From the NCBI GenBank assembly GCA_900095095.1, contig FMBT01000374.1, positions 1-64,000 of the forward strand: a DNA stretch of 64,000 nt. Reading direction: 5' to 3'. Position 1 is the first letter of the stretch, and each line of letters begins with the position of its first letter. The translations under genes were made by a program, and so were the position numbers. The notes below the pieces were generated by a model, which saw only the letters and a program-made list of their open reading frames with translations, was not told where the DNA came from and made no database searches. This DNA is from Fragilariopsis cylindrus CCMP1102 (taxonomy: Eukaryota > Bacillariophyta > Bacillariophyceae > Bacillariales > Bacillariaceae). Positions 50,463 through 59,320 of the stretch are shown here, piece after piece.

Positions 50463-52313
50463 ATGCCAACTTTCAAGACATTTCGAATAAAGAAGGACGA
50501 TGCTTCATTTGCTGCCGCATCTGCTAGATCTGGATCGTCCAAAACAACAATGAAGATGAAAGGGGGACGAGGAGGAGGAAGCAAAAGTAGTAGCAGCTTC
50601 TTCTCTCGACTGACTAAGAACAACAAGAAAGCGATTATTGTACGTCCTACTATAAAACAACAGATACAAGAGAATGCTTCTCTTTCCACATCCACGTCAT
50701 CCAATAATTCATCGTCTGGTGATGAAAGTGACAAGAATAGCAACGTCCAACAACAACTAGAAACATTACAACCTCTATTTGAATCGGATATGCGTACGTC
50801 TTCTCTGTTAGATCAAGAACAACAGCAACAATTTAATGATAATCAACACCAATATCAGCTTCAATACAATGCTACTGTTCGTAGTATTCTTGCTAGTACT
50901 ACCGACACTGGTAACACTAACACCACAAACGATGATCATGACGACAATGACAATAATGAAATTATTTCACATATCTTTGAACATGATGATGATAGTTTAA
51001 GTGCTATTGTACATGCCACTGATCAATCATGGAATTCTTCCTCATCCTTATCACCAATATCACCAATTTTGTTGGTACCATCACCCTCATCATTATCAGG
51101 TTATCGAACACCAAGAAAAGAAGAATCATCATTTCCAATACTTTCCTCATCACACAACAACAACAACAACAATGATAAGAACTGCGACAGTTTTACACCA
51201 ACATTTACTGCATTTTTTGATGATGATATGAATGCGAATACTTCGAACAAGCCACAACAGCAACAAGTTGCTCAAGGTCAAGGTCAATCGCAGTCACAAG
51301 TACAAGTACAACAACGAGAACGAGAAGTTTTAACAATGTTAGAACCAAATGCAATGGAACAAAAAGAAACTCCAAAACCAACAAAAAATACTACTTTTGC
51401 TAGTGCACAAGCACGATATCAGCATATGAAGGCACAACGGAAACACCAACAACAACAACAGAAACAGCGTGAGGAGCAAGAGAAACATGAGCAAGAGAAA
51501 CAACAAGAGCAGCCAAAACCAACAGAAAATACTACTTTTGCTAGTCCACAAGCACTATATCAGTATGCGAAGGCACAAGAAAAACGACAACAAGAAAAAC
51601 AGAAACAGCGTGAGGAGCAAGAGAAACAACAAGAGCTGCAGCAGCAGAGTGAGCAGGTGATGATGCAACAGAAGCAGCAGGAGCAGCCACAACCACAACA
51701 AAATAATGATGCTAATAATGCTTCTTTTACTACTACTTCTGGTAGTAAAATGATGAGTTGTATTACTAGTCTACAACAAAGTGTTACTTCTGTGATGTGT
51801 GATGTTTCTAGTACTACCGGTAGTAGTAGTAGTAGTTTGCCTTCACCAACATCCATTCAAACAGAATTAGTAGATACATATCATCAAATAAAACGTCAAA
51901 TTGATATATTAGTTTTAAATACAACACCAACAAATAATAAAAACAAAACTGAAAATGCAACTGCAAATGCAAATCCAATGAATGGTGATGTAAAAGATGC
52001 AAATGATAATAACGACAATGATGGTAATAATAATGACAATGATGATAATAGATCATTAGCAAGTACATTTACACTAATGAAAGAAGAATTAAAGAAAGAA
52101 AGTGAAGCAGTAACAGCAGCTGCAAAAGCAGCACTTCATTCATGTTCTGCTGGTCCCTTTACATGTACGTATAACAATGACACTAGGACTAGTAACATTG
52201 ATCATTCTGGTAATGTTGATAATGAAGTTGATAATATTGAAATTGATATTGATGGTTCAGTTACTGGGGTTATGCCATCTGGTAGAATCCTTAATAATCA
52301 AGCATCATTCTAA
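50463..52313 (+). CDS. Gln-rich coiled-coil and disordered protein, unknown function
   Basis: 616 residues from the ATG at 50463, which has a good context (AACAATGCC) and a basic N-terminus (MPTFKTFRIKKDDASF). Most of the chain is disordered, with Asn/Asp/Ser/Gln runs. Residues ~305-395 hold two tandem copies of a ~47-residue helical unit: PTKNTTFASAQARYQHMKAQ...QREEQEKHEQEKQQEQP, then PTENTTFASPQALYQYAKAQ...QREEQEKQQ. The C-terminal ~120 residues include a more ordered stretch (ELVDTYHQIKRQIDILVLN; TFTLMKEELKKESEAVTAAA). There is no signal or membrane segment. No family is recognised. Confidence 0.68.
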   Translation: MPTFKTFRIKKDDASFAAASARSGSSKTTMKMKGGRGGGSKSSSSFFSRLTKNNKKAIIVRPTIKQQIQENASLSTSTSSNNSSSGDESDKNSNVQQQLETLQPLFESDMRTSSLLDQEQQQQFNDNQHQYQLQYNATVRSILASTTDTGNTNTTNDDHDDNDNNEIISHIFEHDDDSLSAIVHATDQSWNSSSSLSPISPILLVPSPSSLSGYRTPRKEESSFPILSSSHNNNNNNDKNCDSFTPTFTAFFDDDMNANTSNKPQQQQVAQGQGQSQSQVQVQQREREVLTMLEPNAMEQKETPKPTKNTTFASAQARYQHMKAQRKHQQQQQKQREEQEKHEQEKQQEQPKPTENTTFASPQALYQYAKAQEKRQQEKQKQREEQEKQQELQQQSEQVMMQQKQQEQPQPQQNNDANNASFTTTSGSKMMSCITSLQQSVTSVMCDVSSTTGSSSSSLPSPTSIQTELVDTYHQIKRQIDILVLNTTPTNNKNKTENATANANPMNGDVKDANDNNDNDGNNNDNDDNRSLASTFTLMKEELKKESEAVTAAAKAALHSCSAGPFTCTYNNDTRTSNIDHSGNVDNEVDNIEIDIDGSVTGVMPSGRILNNQASF

Positions 52314-53436
52314 ATAATAATAATAATGATAATACTAATAAATAATAATGAACATGTCACACATACATACAAACACAATCTATGAGAAGGAGAAGAAGAA
52401 AGAGAAAGGAAACGGAAAAGAATCTCTCTTAAGAAGAAGACAATACGATAGAAATCATCAGAAATGTAATGAATGCATTCCAGGAATGGGTTGGTTGTAT
52501 TTGTATCTATGTGTGTTCTTGTGTGTGAGTAGATCTCATTCTTAAATTTAATACCTGTAACAATAATTTAAAATAAAAGAACCGAAACAAAAAACAAAAA
52601 CATACATTCCTTACTTTTCTCCTACTTCTTTCTGTAGAACTACAGCTTTCAACCATGCAGTTTCTAGAGAATTGAATTGATGCAGTGCAGTGCAGTGCAG
52701 TTCGATGCAACCCCTCCAGCATTAACTCTATCATTCGTCTTTCGTCTAGGCATGACATGACATTCGCGTCATACATAATGATATCGCATGTTGTTTGTTT
52801 GTTTGTTTGTTTCCACCCACCCACCCACCCACCCACCCACTAGACCTCCATGTTCGTTCAGTTCATTTCATTCCAGTTCTGTTCTCTTCGTATACACACA
52901 GAGAGACAGAAGATAGTGAGAAAAATAAAGAACAAAATTACCGCGCAACTCAGTCTTTCATTAAAAAGTCGGACTTGTTAAGGTTGCTTGTACTACTTTA
53001 GCTCCTATTTTAGCTCAGAAAAATCAAACTAAAACGATATCAAAAGATACGATGAGTGAGTCGACATCACAAGAATGATGGGGAAAAAATAAATAAAGCG
53101 AAGAATGAGTACCGTAACTTGCACAGCCAAACAACAAACGCACAGAACAAAAATTAACTGTAACACTGTAACAGTAACTACTACTTTGTACGCAGCTGGT
53201 ATCGATTCATTCACTCCATACATCTGATCTAACATTTGATTTAACTCACTAACATAATCTAATCTAATCTATGATTCATATCTCATTATTCAAAAAGAAG
53301 CAAAGTTTTCGTAGTGCGTAAAGTGCATAGAAAAAGAAGAAAAAAAGGAAGAAAAAGAGAGAAAAAGAAAGGAAGTAGAAAGGAAAAGAAAGAAATAGAA
53401 AGGAAGGAGAAGGAAGAAGATAGAAAGAAGAAACCG
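52314..53436. other. Intergenic with simple repeats and a polypurine leader
   Basis: Contains (TAA)n behind the stop, (TGCAG)n at about 52681-52699, (TTTG)n then (ACCC)n at 52793-52841, and an almost pure A/G tract of about 110 bases (53325-53432) directly before the next ATG. No gene is supported. Confidence 0.5.
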
Positions 53437-54246
53437 ATGATGCAATCATCTTTCCGAACAATGCTATCGCTGACAACGACGAAGATAGTAGTGAACCGGA
53501 CGATGATAATAAGTACATGTAATATCCGCTGCCTATCATCATTGTTAGGCAATACCGCGCCTGTGACTGCTTTTGCCGTCACGCCTATTACACCGCCTGC
53601 TCGGCGATCAGTTGCAACAGCTTTGCCGTCATCGGTATCGTCATCATCATCGTCGTCAACGCCGCTATCGATCAAAATTGTTAATAAGAGAACAATCTTT
53701 TCTGCTGCTGCTAATGCTGCTGCTGCTGCTAATGCTGCTGCTAATGCTAATGCTGCTGCTAATGCTGCTGCTGCTGGTGGTGGATCTGATTCTTCAACAA
53801 AACCACCACTGGTACCAGTACCAGTAGTTCGTGTTGTTACAATTGAAGTTATGCCAGGATGTTATAATGAATTTCATAAATGGAGAACTGAATTAGATGC
53901 TATAATGACAAAATTGGAGTTACATGGTGTTAAAGTAGAACATTTTGAATCAAAACGAACCACTAATATTCTTGATAGTACTAGTACTGTCGACGACGAC
54001 GACGATGACAACTACGATAAAGATAAACACAGAAGTGTAATGTTTCAATCCAGATCAGCATCGGTGGCAGTTCTTCTCGGTGATGATAATGACAATGATA
54101 ATGATGACAATGATAATAATGATCATAAAATATATGATACAATCATTACAACATTCCCATCAAAAAAGGAATTAAAGAGATGGGAAGAAAGTGAAGAACG
54201 TACAGAATGGTTAAATCGTGGTAATGGTAAATTATCACAAATGTAA
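53437..54246 (+). CDS. Probable plastid protein with ABM-type dimeric alpha-beta barrel domain
   Basis: 269 residues from the ATG at 53437 (a second ATG follows); the upstream frame has no ATG and is polypurine. The N-terminus has a hydrophobic stretch and NTAPVTAFAVTPITPPARRS (A45|F46), a good match to the diatom ASAFAP plastid presequence, then Ser- and Ala/Asn-rich linkers. Residues ~125-260 resemble antibiotic-biosynthesis-monooxygenase-like domains: VVRVVTIEVMPGCYNEFHKW, and near the end IITTFPSKKELKRWEESEER with TEWLNRGNG, the usual 'F-s-x-e-x-L-x-x-W-x-x-S-x-E-R' ending. An acidic insertion (DNDNDNDDND) interrupts the domain. Proteins with this fold act as small oxygenases or stress-related dimers; no catalytic residue can be assigned. 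Confidence 0.6.
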   Translation: MMQSSFRTMLSLTTTKIVVNRTMIISTCNIRCLSSLLGNTAPVTAFAVTPITPPARRSVATALPSSVSSSSSSSTPLSIKIVNKRTIFSAAANAAAAANAAANANAAANAAAAGGGSDSSTKPPLVPVPVVRVVTIEVMPGCYNEFHKWRTELDAIMTKLELHGVKVEHFESKRTTNILDSTSTVDDDDDDNYDKDKHRSVMFQSRSASVAVLLGDDNDNDNDDNDNNDHKIYDTIITTFPSKKELKRWEESEERTEWLNRGNGKLSQM

Positions 54247-55586
54247 GTCAGTAAGGCACATATTGAATTACCAGAAGATTTATTGTACCAATGGATATAA
54301 TCCAACCCCAACAGCATCAAATAATAATGACAAATATATCCATACCAATTGCAATGATTAGCTCCTGCAAAAAATCGGACGAATGTTGCAATAAATTCAT
54401 TTGTTTATGAGTATAACATATTCGAATATGTTTGAATATGGTTTAATTGTAACAGGTGAAAATTGGTTACATTCAAGATTTATTAATGAAATTACTACAA
54501 TAAGGTACAAAAATAAATAGAAAATTAAAGATAGGATAAATGAATAAATAAGATTTGAAAAGATGTGATCTAACATTGCTGATTAGGCTACTACATTAAG
54601 TGTATATAATATGCTAAAGAAGTAGCTAGCTAATGACCAAACATACCATGCACATCTTGTAATATATGGTTTCAATAAAGACAAGCAAGCTAGTAGTGTT
54701 TGATATTTGCAGGATTTCATAAGAATTGATCCGGGGGGCATGTAATGTCTCTTTCACCCTCCTAAATTCTAGGAATATACTATGTAAGTCTGTATGTGAT
54801 TTGGTGTTGTGGACTTGTCTTGTTTTGTGTATACAAAAATTGCCTTCTTGGTGCCTCATTTCATCTCCAAGACATACCATGACATTATGACATGGCACAT
54901 GACATGCCATGACATTATGACATATGTGGTTGATATAAGATATGAAGGATAGTGTGAGTGTAGTACTTATGCCAACATTATTTCATTACCATTGTAATAT
55001 TCTATGCACCTAGGCTAGTTAGTCAGTGCATGTTCAATGATACTGTACAACATGCCAACAACAATAATGAATAAAATGAGCAAAGTCTTCAATTTTCAAG
55101 CTGAATAATATCATGCTTCAAGCCTGAAATTTTTCAAATTTGCAGTCTTGCACCGCTCGTGCGCCGCGTAGAATACGGTGTTTTTGCTTTACAGTACGAA
55201 CTTGCTAGGCGTAACGTTAATTTTAATTTAATTTAATTTAGTTTCGACTCATTCGATTTGAAAATTAATTGATCATCATTGATTATTTTGTGACTCACTC
55301 AAATCTTATTCGCGCGATGAAATAAATAAATCGAGAAAACAGCACGAAGAAGAATGAAAGAAAGAAGCATAAGAGCAACAAACAAACAATCAAGCCTTTA
55401 GGAAGTTTTGAGGAAGCAAGCAACAAACAGCAAAACAAGATAATCATAGCATAGTACTACCGTAGTAGGAGCGGTCTGTAAAGTTATATCTCCATCTTGC
55501 CGAATTTAAGCCGTTGTTGTTGTAGCATTCGATTTTGATCTTAGATCTTAGCTAACCTAACTACTAGCTAGCTAGTACAGTACAAA
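54247..55586. other. Intergenic, nothing recognised
   Basis: AT-rich. A tandem copy of CCATGACATTATGACAT occurs at about 54877 and 54908. TGACTCA/TCGACTCA words occur at about 55245-55300. The ATG of the radical SAM gene is directly preceded by GTACAGTACAAA. No gene is supported. Confidence 0.4.
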
Positions 55587-57541
55587 ATGAGCATTATGGT
55601 AGGAGTAGTGCCGCTGTTGTTTTTAATATTGGCTTGTTATATCGCTACAAGTAGCACTACTTCCGTTGTGCTAGTCGTCGATGCCTGGATATTAAAATCA
55701 TCATCACCGATGACTCATCCTGTGTCGTCAATGAAAACAACAACAGCAACAGGCTACTACCAACAACATCGTACCTATTCTTCTTCTTCTTCTTCTTCTT
55801 TTTCTTCCTCACGATTGAATTCAGCGGTTGAAGATAGTGTTGACGTTGATAACGACGTTGATAACGTATCACTTCCAGATTTTGGTAAAACTACAGTCGA
55901 AGTGGATACGATCAAACTTGTTAAAAAGAGACGTAAGAAAAAAGAAAAGGAAGAAAAGACAGATGATTCACTTTATGATACAACAGATGGTGTTACTACT
56001 GCTAAAGATAATAGTGTGAGTGAGAAGTGGCGACGGACTGATTTAATGGGTACCTCCTTAATTGATCAAACACTGGAGGAATTGTCCAAAGATATTGATT
56101 TCCAAACGACACAAAAACGAATTAAAAAAGTTGGATTAAGTGGTATATCCAAAGAAGAACGTATCCAACGACGTCGTGCCTTAGATAAATTAAATGTCAA
56201 ACCATTTAATGAATTTATTGAACAAGAAATGAATATGAAAAATACAAAGAAGAAAGACGAAGTTTTGGATACTATAATGGATGATGCAGAAGAAACTACG
56301 ACTACGACTACTACTACTGCGACAACAGCAGTAGATGCGCCATTGCCATTTCAATTAAAAAGAAAACAATCGAAAGTATTACAAATTAATATTGGTTTGT
56401 ATTGCAATCAAGCCTGTGGACATTGTCATGTCGAATCGTCACCATTACGGAAAACGGAAATGATGACGACTGCCACGACGGCACGGTGTTTGCAATTATT
56501 AAAAAATTCCCCTTCCATTACGACATTAGATATCACTGGTGGTGCACCAGAATTAAATGATAATTTTCGATATTTGGTCAGTACCGCACGTGCCATCCGA
56601 CCGGATTTAATTATCATTGATCGATGTAATTTAACGGTCTTACAAGAACCCGGTCAACATGATTTAGTAGACTTTTTAAAAGATCATGATGTGACCATCA
56701 TTGCTAGTTTGCCCTGTTATTCTGAAGATAATGTCGATACACAACGTGGGAATGGTGTCTTTGAACGTTCCATCTCGGCATTATTAGCATTAAATGAAGC
56801 AGGGTATGGAAAACAAACAGAACAACATACTACTACCGGTAGTGAGAATGAGAATGAGAATAAAAAATCATTAGTATTAGATTTAGTTTATAATCCATTA
56901 GGGGCATTTTTACCACCACCACAAGAAGACTTACAAATACAATATAAAAAACAATTACAAGATAATTTTGGTATCTTATTTAATTCCTTATATACCATTA
57001 CGAATATGCCCATTAAACGATTTGCGGATTTTTTACATCGACGAGATGAATTAAATGAATATATGATGTTATTAGTAAGAAATTTTAATAGTAATACATT
57101 AAATAATTTAATGTGTTTAGATACAATTAATATTGGTTGGAATGGAAAGGTAAGTTAAAGAGTTTAAAGAGTTTAAAGAGTAAAAAGTTAAAAAAGTAAA
57201 AGCTATCCAAACCGAACATAATACGTTTTATATCTTCGACTTACGTGCTCCTCCCTCCCCTCCCCTCCATCATCTCTGTTTTTTTCTTCTTCTCCGCTCC
57301 GCTCCACTGCATACAATAATAATAATAAAATCAACACAAACAGATATATGATTGTGATTTCAATCAACAATTAGGATATGAAATTGGTGCGGATAAAATA
57401 CATAGTAATGATGGTGATTGTAAAACTGTTTTTGATATCGAATCATTAGATGAATTACTGGATACAAAAATTCGTAATGATAATCATTGCTTTGGTTGTA
57501 CAGCTGGTATGGGTTCCAGTTGACAAGGTGCCACGGCGTAA
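55587..57541 (+). CDS. Radical SAM selenoprotein candidate of the ArsS / rSAM-SeCys family
   Basis: Two exons, 55587-57149 and 57344-57541 (194-base GTAAGT..CAG intron). The radical SAM core has CxxxCxxC at C273, C277 and C280 (GLYCNQACGHCH), binding the [4Fe-4S] cluster that cleaves SAM, then TLDITGGAPELN, IIDRCNLTVL and SLPCYSEDNVDTQRGNGVF. The DUF3641-type C-terminal part has LVLDLVYNPLGAFLPP, CLDTINIGWNGK, IYDCDFNQQLG and NDNHCFGCTAGMGSS. This family continues with Cys or selenocysteine after GSS. Here the codon is TGA (57521-57523) and the frame continues CAA GGT GCC ACG GCG TAA, so the Sec form is GSSUQGATA, 586 residues with Sec at 581; stopping at TGA gives 580. Bacterial ArsS acts in arsenosugar synthesis. 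The N-terminus has a signal peptide and VVDA|W, a permitted variant of the diatom plastid cleavage site. Confidence 0.85.
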
Positions 57542-57565
57542 TGAAACAACGCTCGTGGCTTTACC
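57527..57565 (+). promoter_or_regulatory. Stem-loop directly after the in-frame TGA (Sec redefinition-like element)
   Basis: Pairs: GGT 57527-57529 with ACC 57563-57565; GCCACG 57530-57535 with CGTGGC 57554-57559; GCGT 57536-57539 with ACGC 57549-57552. This makes 13 bp with a one-base and a three-base bulge and a nine-base loop. It starts three bases after the TGA and is GC-rich in an AT-rich area. Stem-loops a few bases after UGA are known to favour Sec insertion in some eukaryotic selenoprotein mRNAs. Confidence 0.6.
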
Positions 57566-57609
57566 TATTACTATACCATACAAATATGCTTATTATGAAA
57601 CGAAAAACA

Positions 57610-57678
57610 AAAGTTTTGAATGACTTTTTAGAAAAAGAAATCTTATTGGTTTTTATTTTGAAAATGAAAAAAAACTTT
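57610..57678 (+). promoter_or_regulatory. Candidate eukaryotic SECIS element in the 3' UTR
   Basis: Helix I pairs AAAGTTTT (57610-57617) with AAAACTTT (57671-57678), 8 bp. A small internal loop (GA / AAA) is followed by the core ATGA (57620-57623) opposite TGA (57665-57667). Helix II pairs 57625-57633 with 57656-57664 (9 bp including T-G and G-T), then an A-A mismatch, then 57635-57639 with 57650-57654. The apical loop begins with A (AAA at 57638-57640). Quartet and A-rich apical positions fit the SECIS plan. The AT-rich composition makes chance pairing a real concern. Confidence 0.45.
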
Positions 57679-57931
57679 GTGATCCAATCCATCCTTACTC
57701 ATACTTCGTCAGTACAGTAACGTTAATACTGTAATAAAATAACTAACTGATGAATGGATGAAGAGGATCGAATCGACGAAGATGCATGATATTCGTATTA
57801 CCAATTCACATAAGACGTGCATGTATACTAATACATACATACATATAGTACATACAACAATATAATAACATACATACATACATACATACATACATACATA
57901 CACACGTACATAGGTCCTACATACATTCATA
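57679..57931. other. 3' flank with a second long hairpin and (CATA)n
   Basis: 57681-57769 can fold as an extended hairpin: GATCC/GGATC, CATCC/GGATG and TTCGTCAGT/ACTGATGAA. Behind it lies a (CATA)n microsatellite. No gene is supported. Confidence 0.5.
57832..57901. repeat. (CATA)n microsatellite
   Basis: Two blocks of CATA/TACA tetramers, interrupted at about 57846-57866. Confidence 0.85.
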
Positions 57932-58120
57932 CCTCCTCCAGTCAGAGCTAAGTTACCGCGCGCTATCGCTTTGAATTATTAGGACTACAGCATAAAAGCG
58001 TGTTGAACCCTTAAAATCTTCGTAAAATCATCGCTTATATCTATTTTTTTCGTACATTTCGCATTTTTTGGGTAGATTCCAAGCGACAGCGCGCCGTAAC
58101 TTAGCGCTGACTGGAGGAAG
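57932..58120. mobile_element. MITE-like foldback element, copy 2 (TA-flanked)
   Basis: 189 bases flanked by TA. The left end CCTCCTCCAGTCAGAGCTAA and right end, reverse-complemented, CTTCCTCCAGTCAGCGCTAA match the ends of copy 1. The inner part (AACCCTTAAAATCTTCGTAA; CGCATTTTTTGGGTAGATTC) also matches copy 1. Relative to copy 1 it lacks about 37 bases from the inner half of the right arm. No coding capacity. Confidence 0.85.
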
Positions 58121-58447
58121 TATATACTGTACATTCATATATGCATACTAGTACACAAGAAAATGAACAAATAATTTTAATATATTCTCTTTACTTCAAC
58201 GTAACGCTAATATGTTGTACCAGTGTACTCTATTCTAGTAGCTACTTTAGATGAATATGACACCTGTTTTTATATTGTATCTTCCTGTAAAAAGTTTAGT
58301 TCACACGTTATCGATAAAGAATGAATATTGTTCTGTGGGTAGTATAACTAAAGTTTGGACAGCGTTTAGAGTAAGAAAAGATGGGCATTGCTGCTGGTTC
58401 TTGTAGCGAATTAAAGGTAAGAAACATCGCACGTACGGTCACACGCT
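58121..58447. other. Short intergenic region, nothing recognised
   Basis: AT-rich space between MITE copy 2 and the 3' end of the SPRY-like gene. TACTGTACATT at about 58126. No gene is supported. Confidence 0.35.
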
Positions 58448-59320
58448 CTATGCATCCGTGGCAACGCACCAGACAGAGCATGGCATAAGAACCGCTTCTC
58501 GTGCTGAATTACGCTTAAATGCAAAAGCGACCCAAACATTATCTGGAAGGTCCGTCCAAACGGTATGTGGTTTAAGAAGTTTAGAGTCGCCCTTTGTAGA
58601 TACGAAAAGTTTTGCATTACGTTCTACCATATCAATCTCAATTGTTACAACTGCTCCCTCATCCTCACTGCCTTCATAATATACAGGGGTCATATATGGT
58701 AATTTGTTCCAGTCACTTCCTGCATTACGTCGAACATGCTGTTTCTCTTCATCGGATGATACTAATCCGGCTAAGGTGTACCCACATCCCTTGATCCACA
58801 TAGATTGTGTCGTTTTTCCTTTGTCAATAGCTCCTAGAGTATGAACTCCAGGCATTGCAGATAAAGAATGGGCGGATTCGATCGATTCACAAATTACTGA
58901 TTTATTTGTTGGGAATTTGAAAACGGCACTAGTATCCTCTTGATGCCATATATTTTGCCATAGCTCCATACCATCATCGTATAATGGCTGTTCCTTCTCA
59001 TTAATCGTAGCTATTGCAACATCGCGTTGATGTTCGACTTGTTCTACACGACGTTCGGCTTCATGTAAACGCCTTGAAAGGTCCCGCCGTTCTACTCGTA
59101 ATGGCTGTTCCTTCTCATTAATCGTAGCTATTGCAACATCGCGTTGATGTTCGACTTGTTCTACACGACGTTCGGCTTCATGTAAACGCCTTGAAAGGTC
59201 CCGCCGTTCTACTTGTAATGTTCGTAATGTTCGTAACTCCAAAGGAGAATGTTTTACCGAGAAATTAGAAGGAAGACGACGGTCGTCCAGGCGACGATTA
59301 AAGCGGGCAAGGATTCCCAT
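58448..59320 (-). CDS. Coiled-coil protein with SPRY-like domain
   Basis: 290 residues, single exon, ATG at 59320. The basic N-terminus (MGILARFNRRLDDRRLPSNF) is followed by a coiled coil (~33-112) made of two near-identical 39-residue units (VERRDLSRRLHEAERRVEQV, EHQRDVAIATINEKEQPL). The C-terminal half (~125-285) looks like a SPRY/B30.2-type beta sandwich: VHTLGAIDKGKTTQSMWIKG, AGLVSSDEEKQHVRRNAGSD, VTIEIDMVERNAKLFVSTKG and LPDNVWVAFAFKRNSAREAV. SPRY domains bind peptides or proteins, so an adaptor role is likely; partners are unknown. The SPRY assignment rests on pattern only. Confidence 0.68.
   Translation of the reverse strand: MGILARFNRRLDDRRLPSNFSVKHSPLELRTLRTLQVERRDLSRRLHEAERRVEQVEHQRDVAIATINEKEQPLRVERRDLSRRLHEAERRVEQVEHQRDVAIATINEKEQPLYDDGMELWQNIWHQEDTSAVFKFPTNKSVICESIESAHSLSAMPGVHTLGAIDKGKTTQSMWIKGCGYTLAGLVSSDEEKQHVRRNAGSDWNKLPYMTPVYYEGSEDEGAVVTIEIDMVERNAKLFVSTKGDSKLLKPHTVWTDLPDNVWVAFAFKRNSAREAVLMPCSVWCVATDA
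58983..59216 (-). repeat. 117-bp exact-phase tandem duplication in the SPRY-like gene
   Basis: 58983-59099 and 59100-59216 differ at only one base as far as I can read (ACTCGT versus ACTTGT at the junction codon). The unit is 39 codons, so the frame is kept. Confidence 0.93.

Noticed and set aside
53314-53436. Lys/Arg-rich N-terminal extension of the ABM-type protein
   Set aside because: No ATG upstream of 53437 in frame, and the stretch is a polypurine leader; starting at 53437 exposes the plastid presequence.
57681-57769. Extended hairpin (GATCC/GGATC, CATCC/GGATG, TTCGTCAGT/ACTGATGAA) as the SECIS
   Set aside because: Pairs well but has no ATGA on the 5' side and no A-rich apical position at the right spacing; the fold at 57610-57678 fits better. 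Could still matter for the transcript end.
57832-57901. Regular short repeats as a possible CRISPR-like array
   Set aside because: A (CATA)n microsatellite with no spacers, in a eukaryotic nuclear setting.
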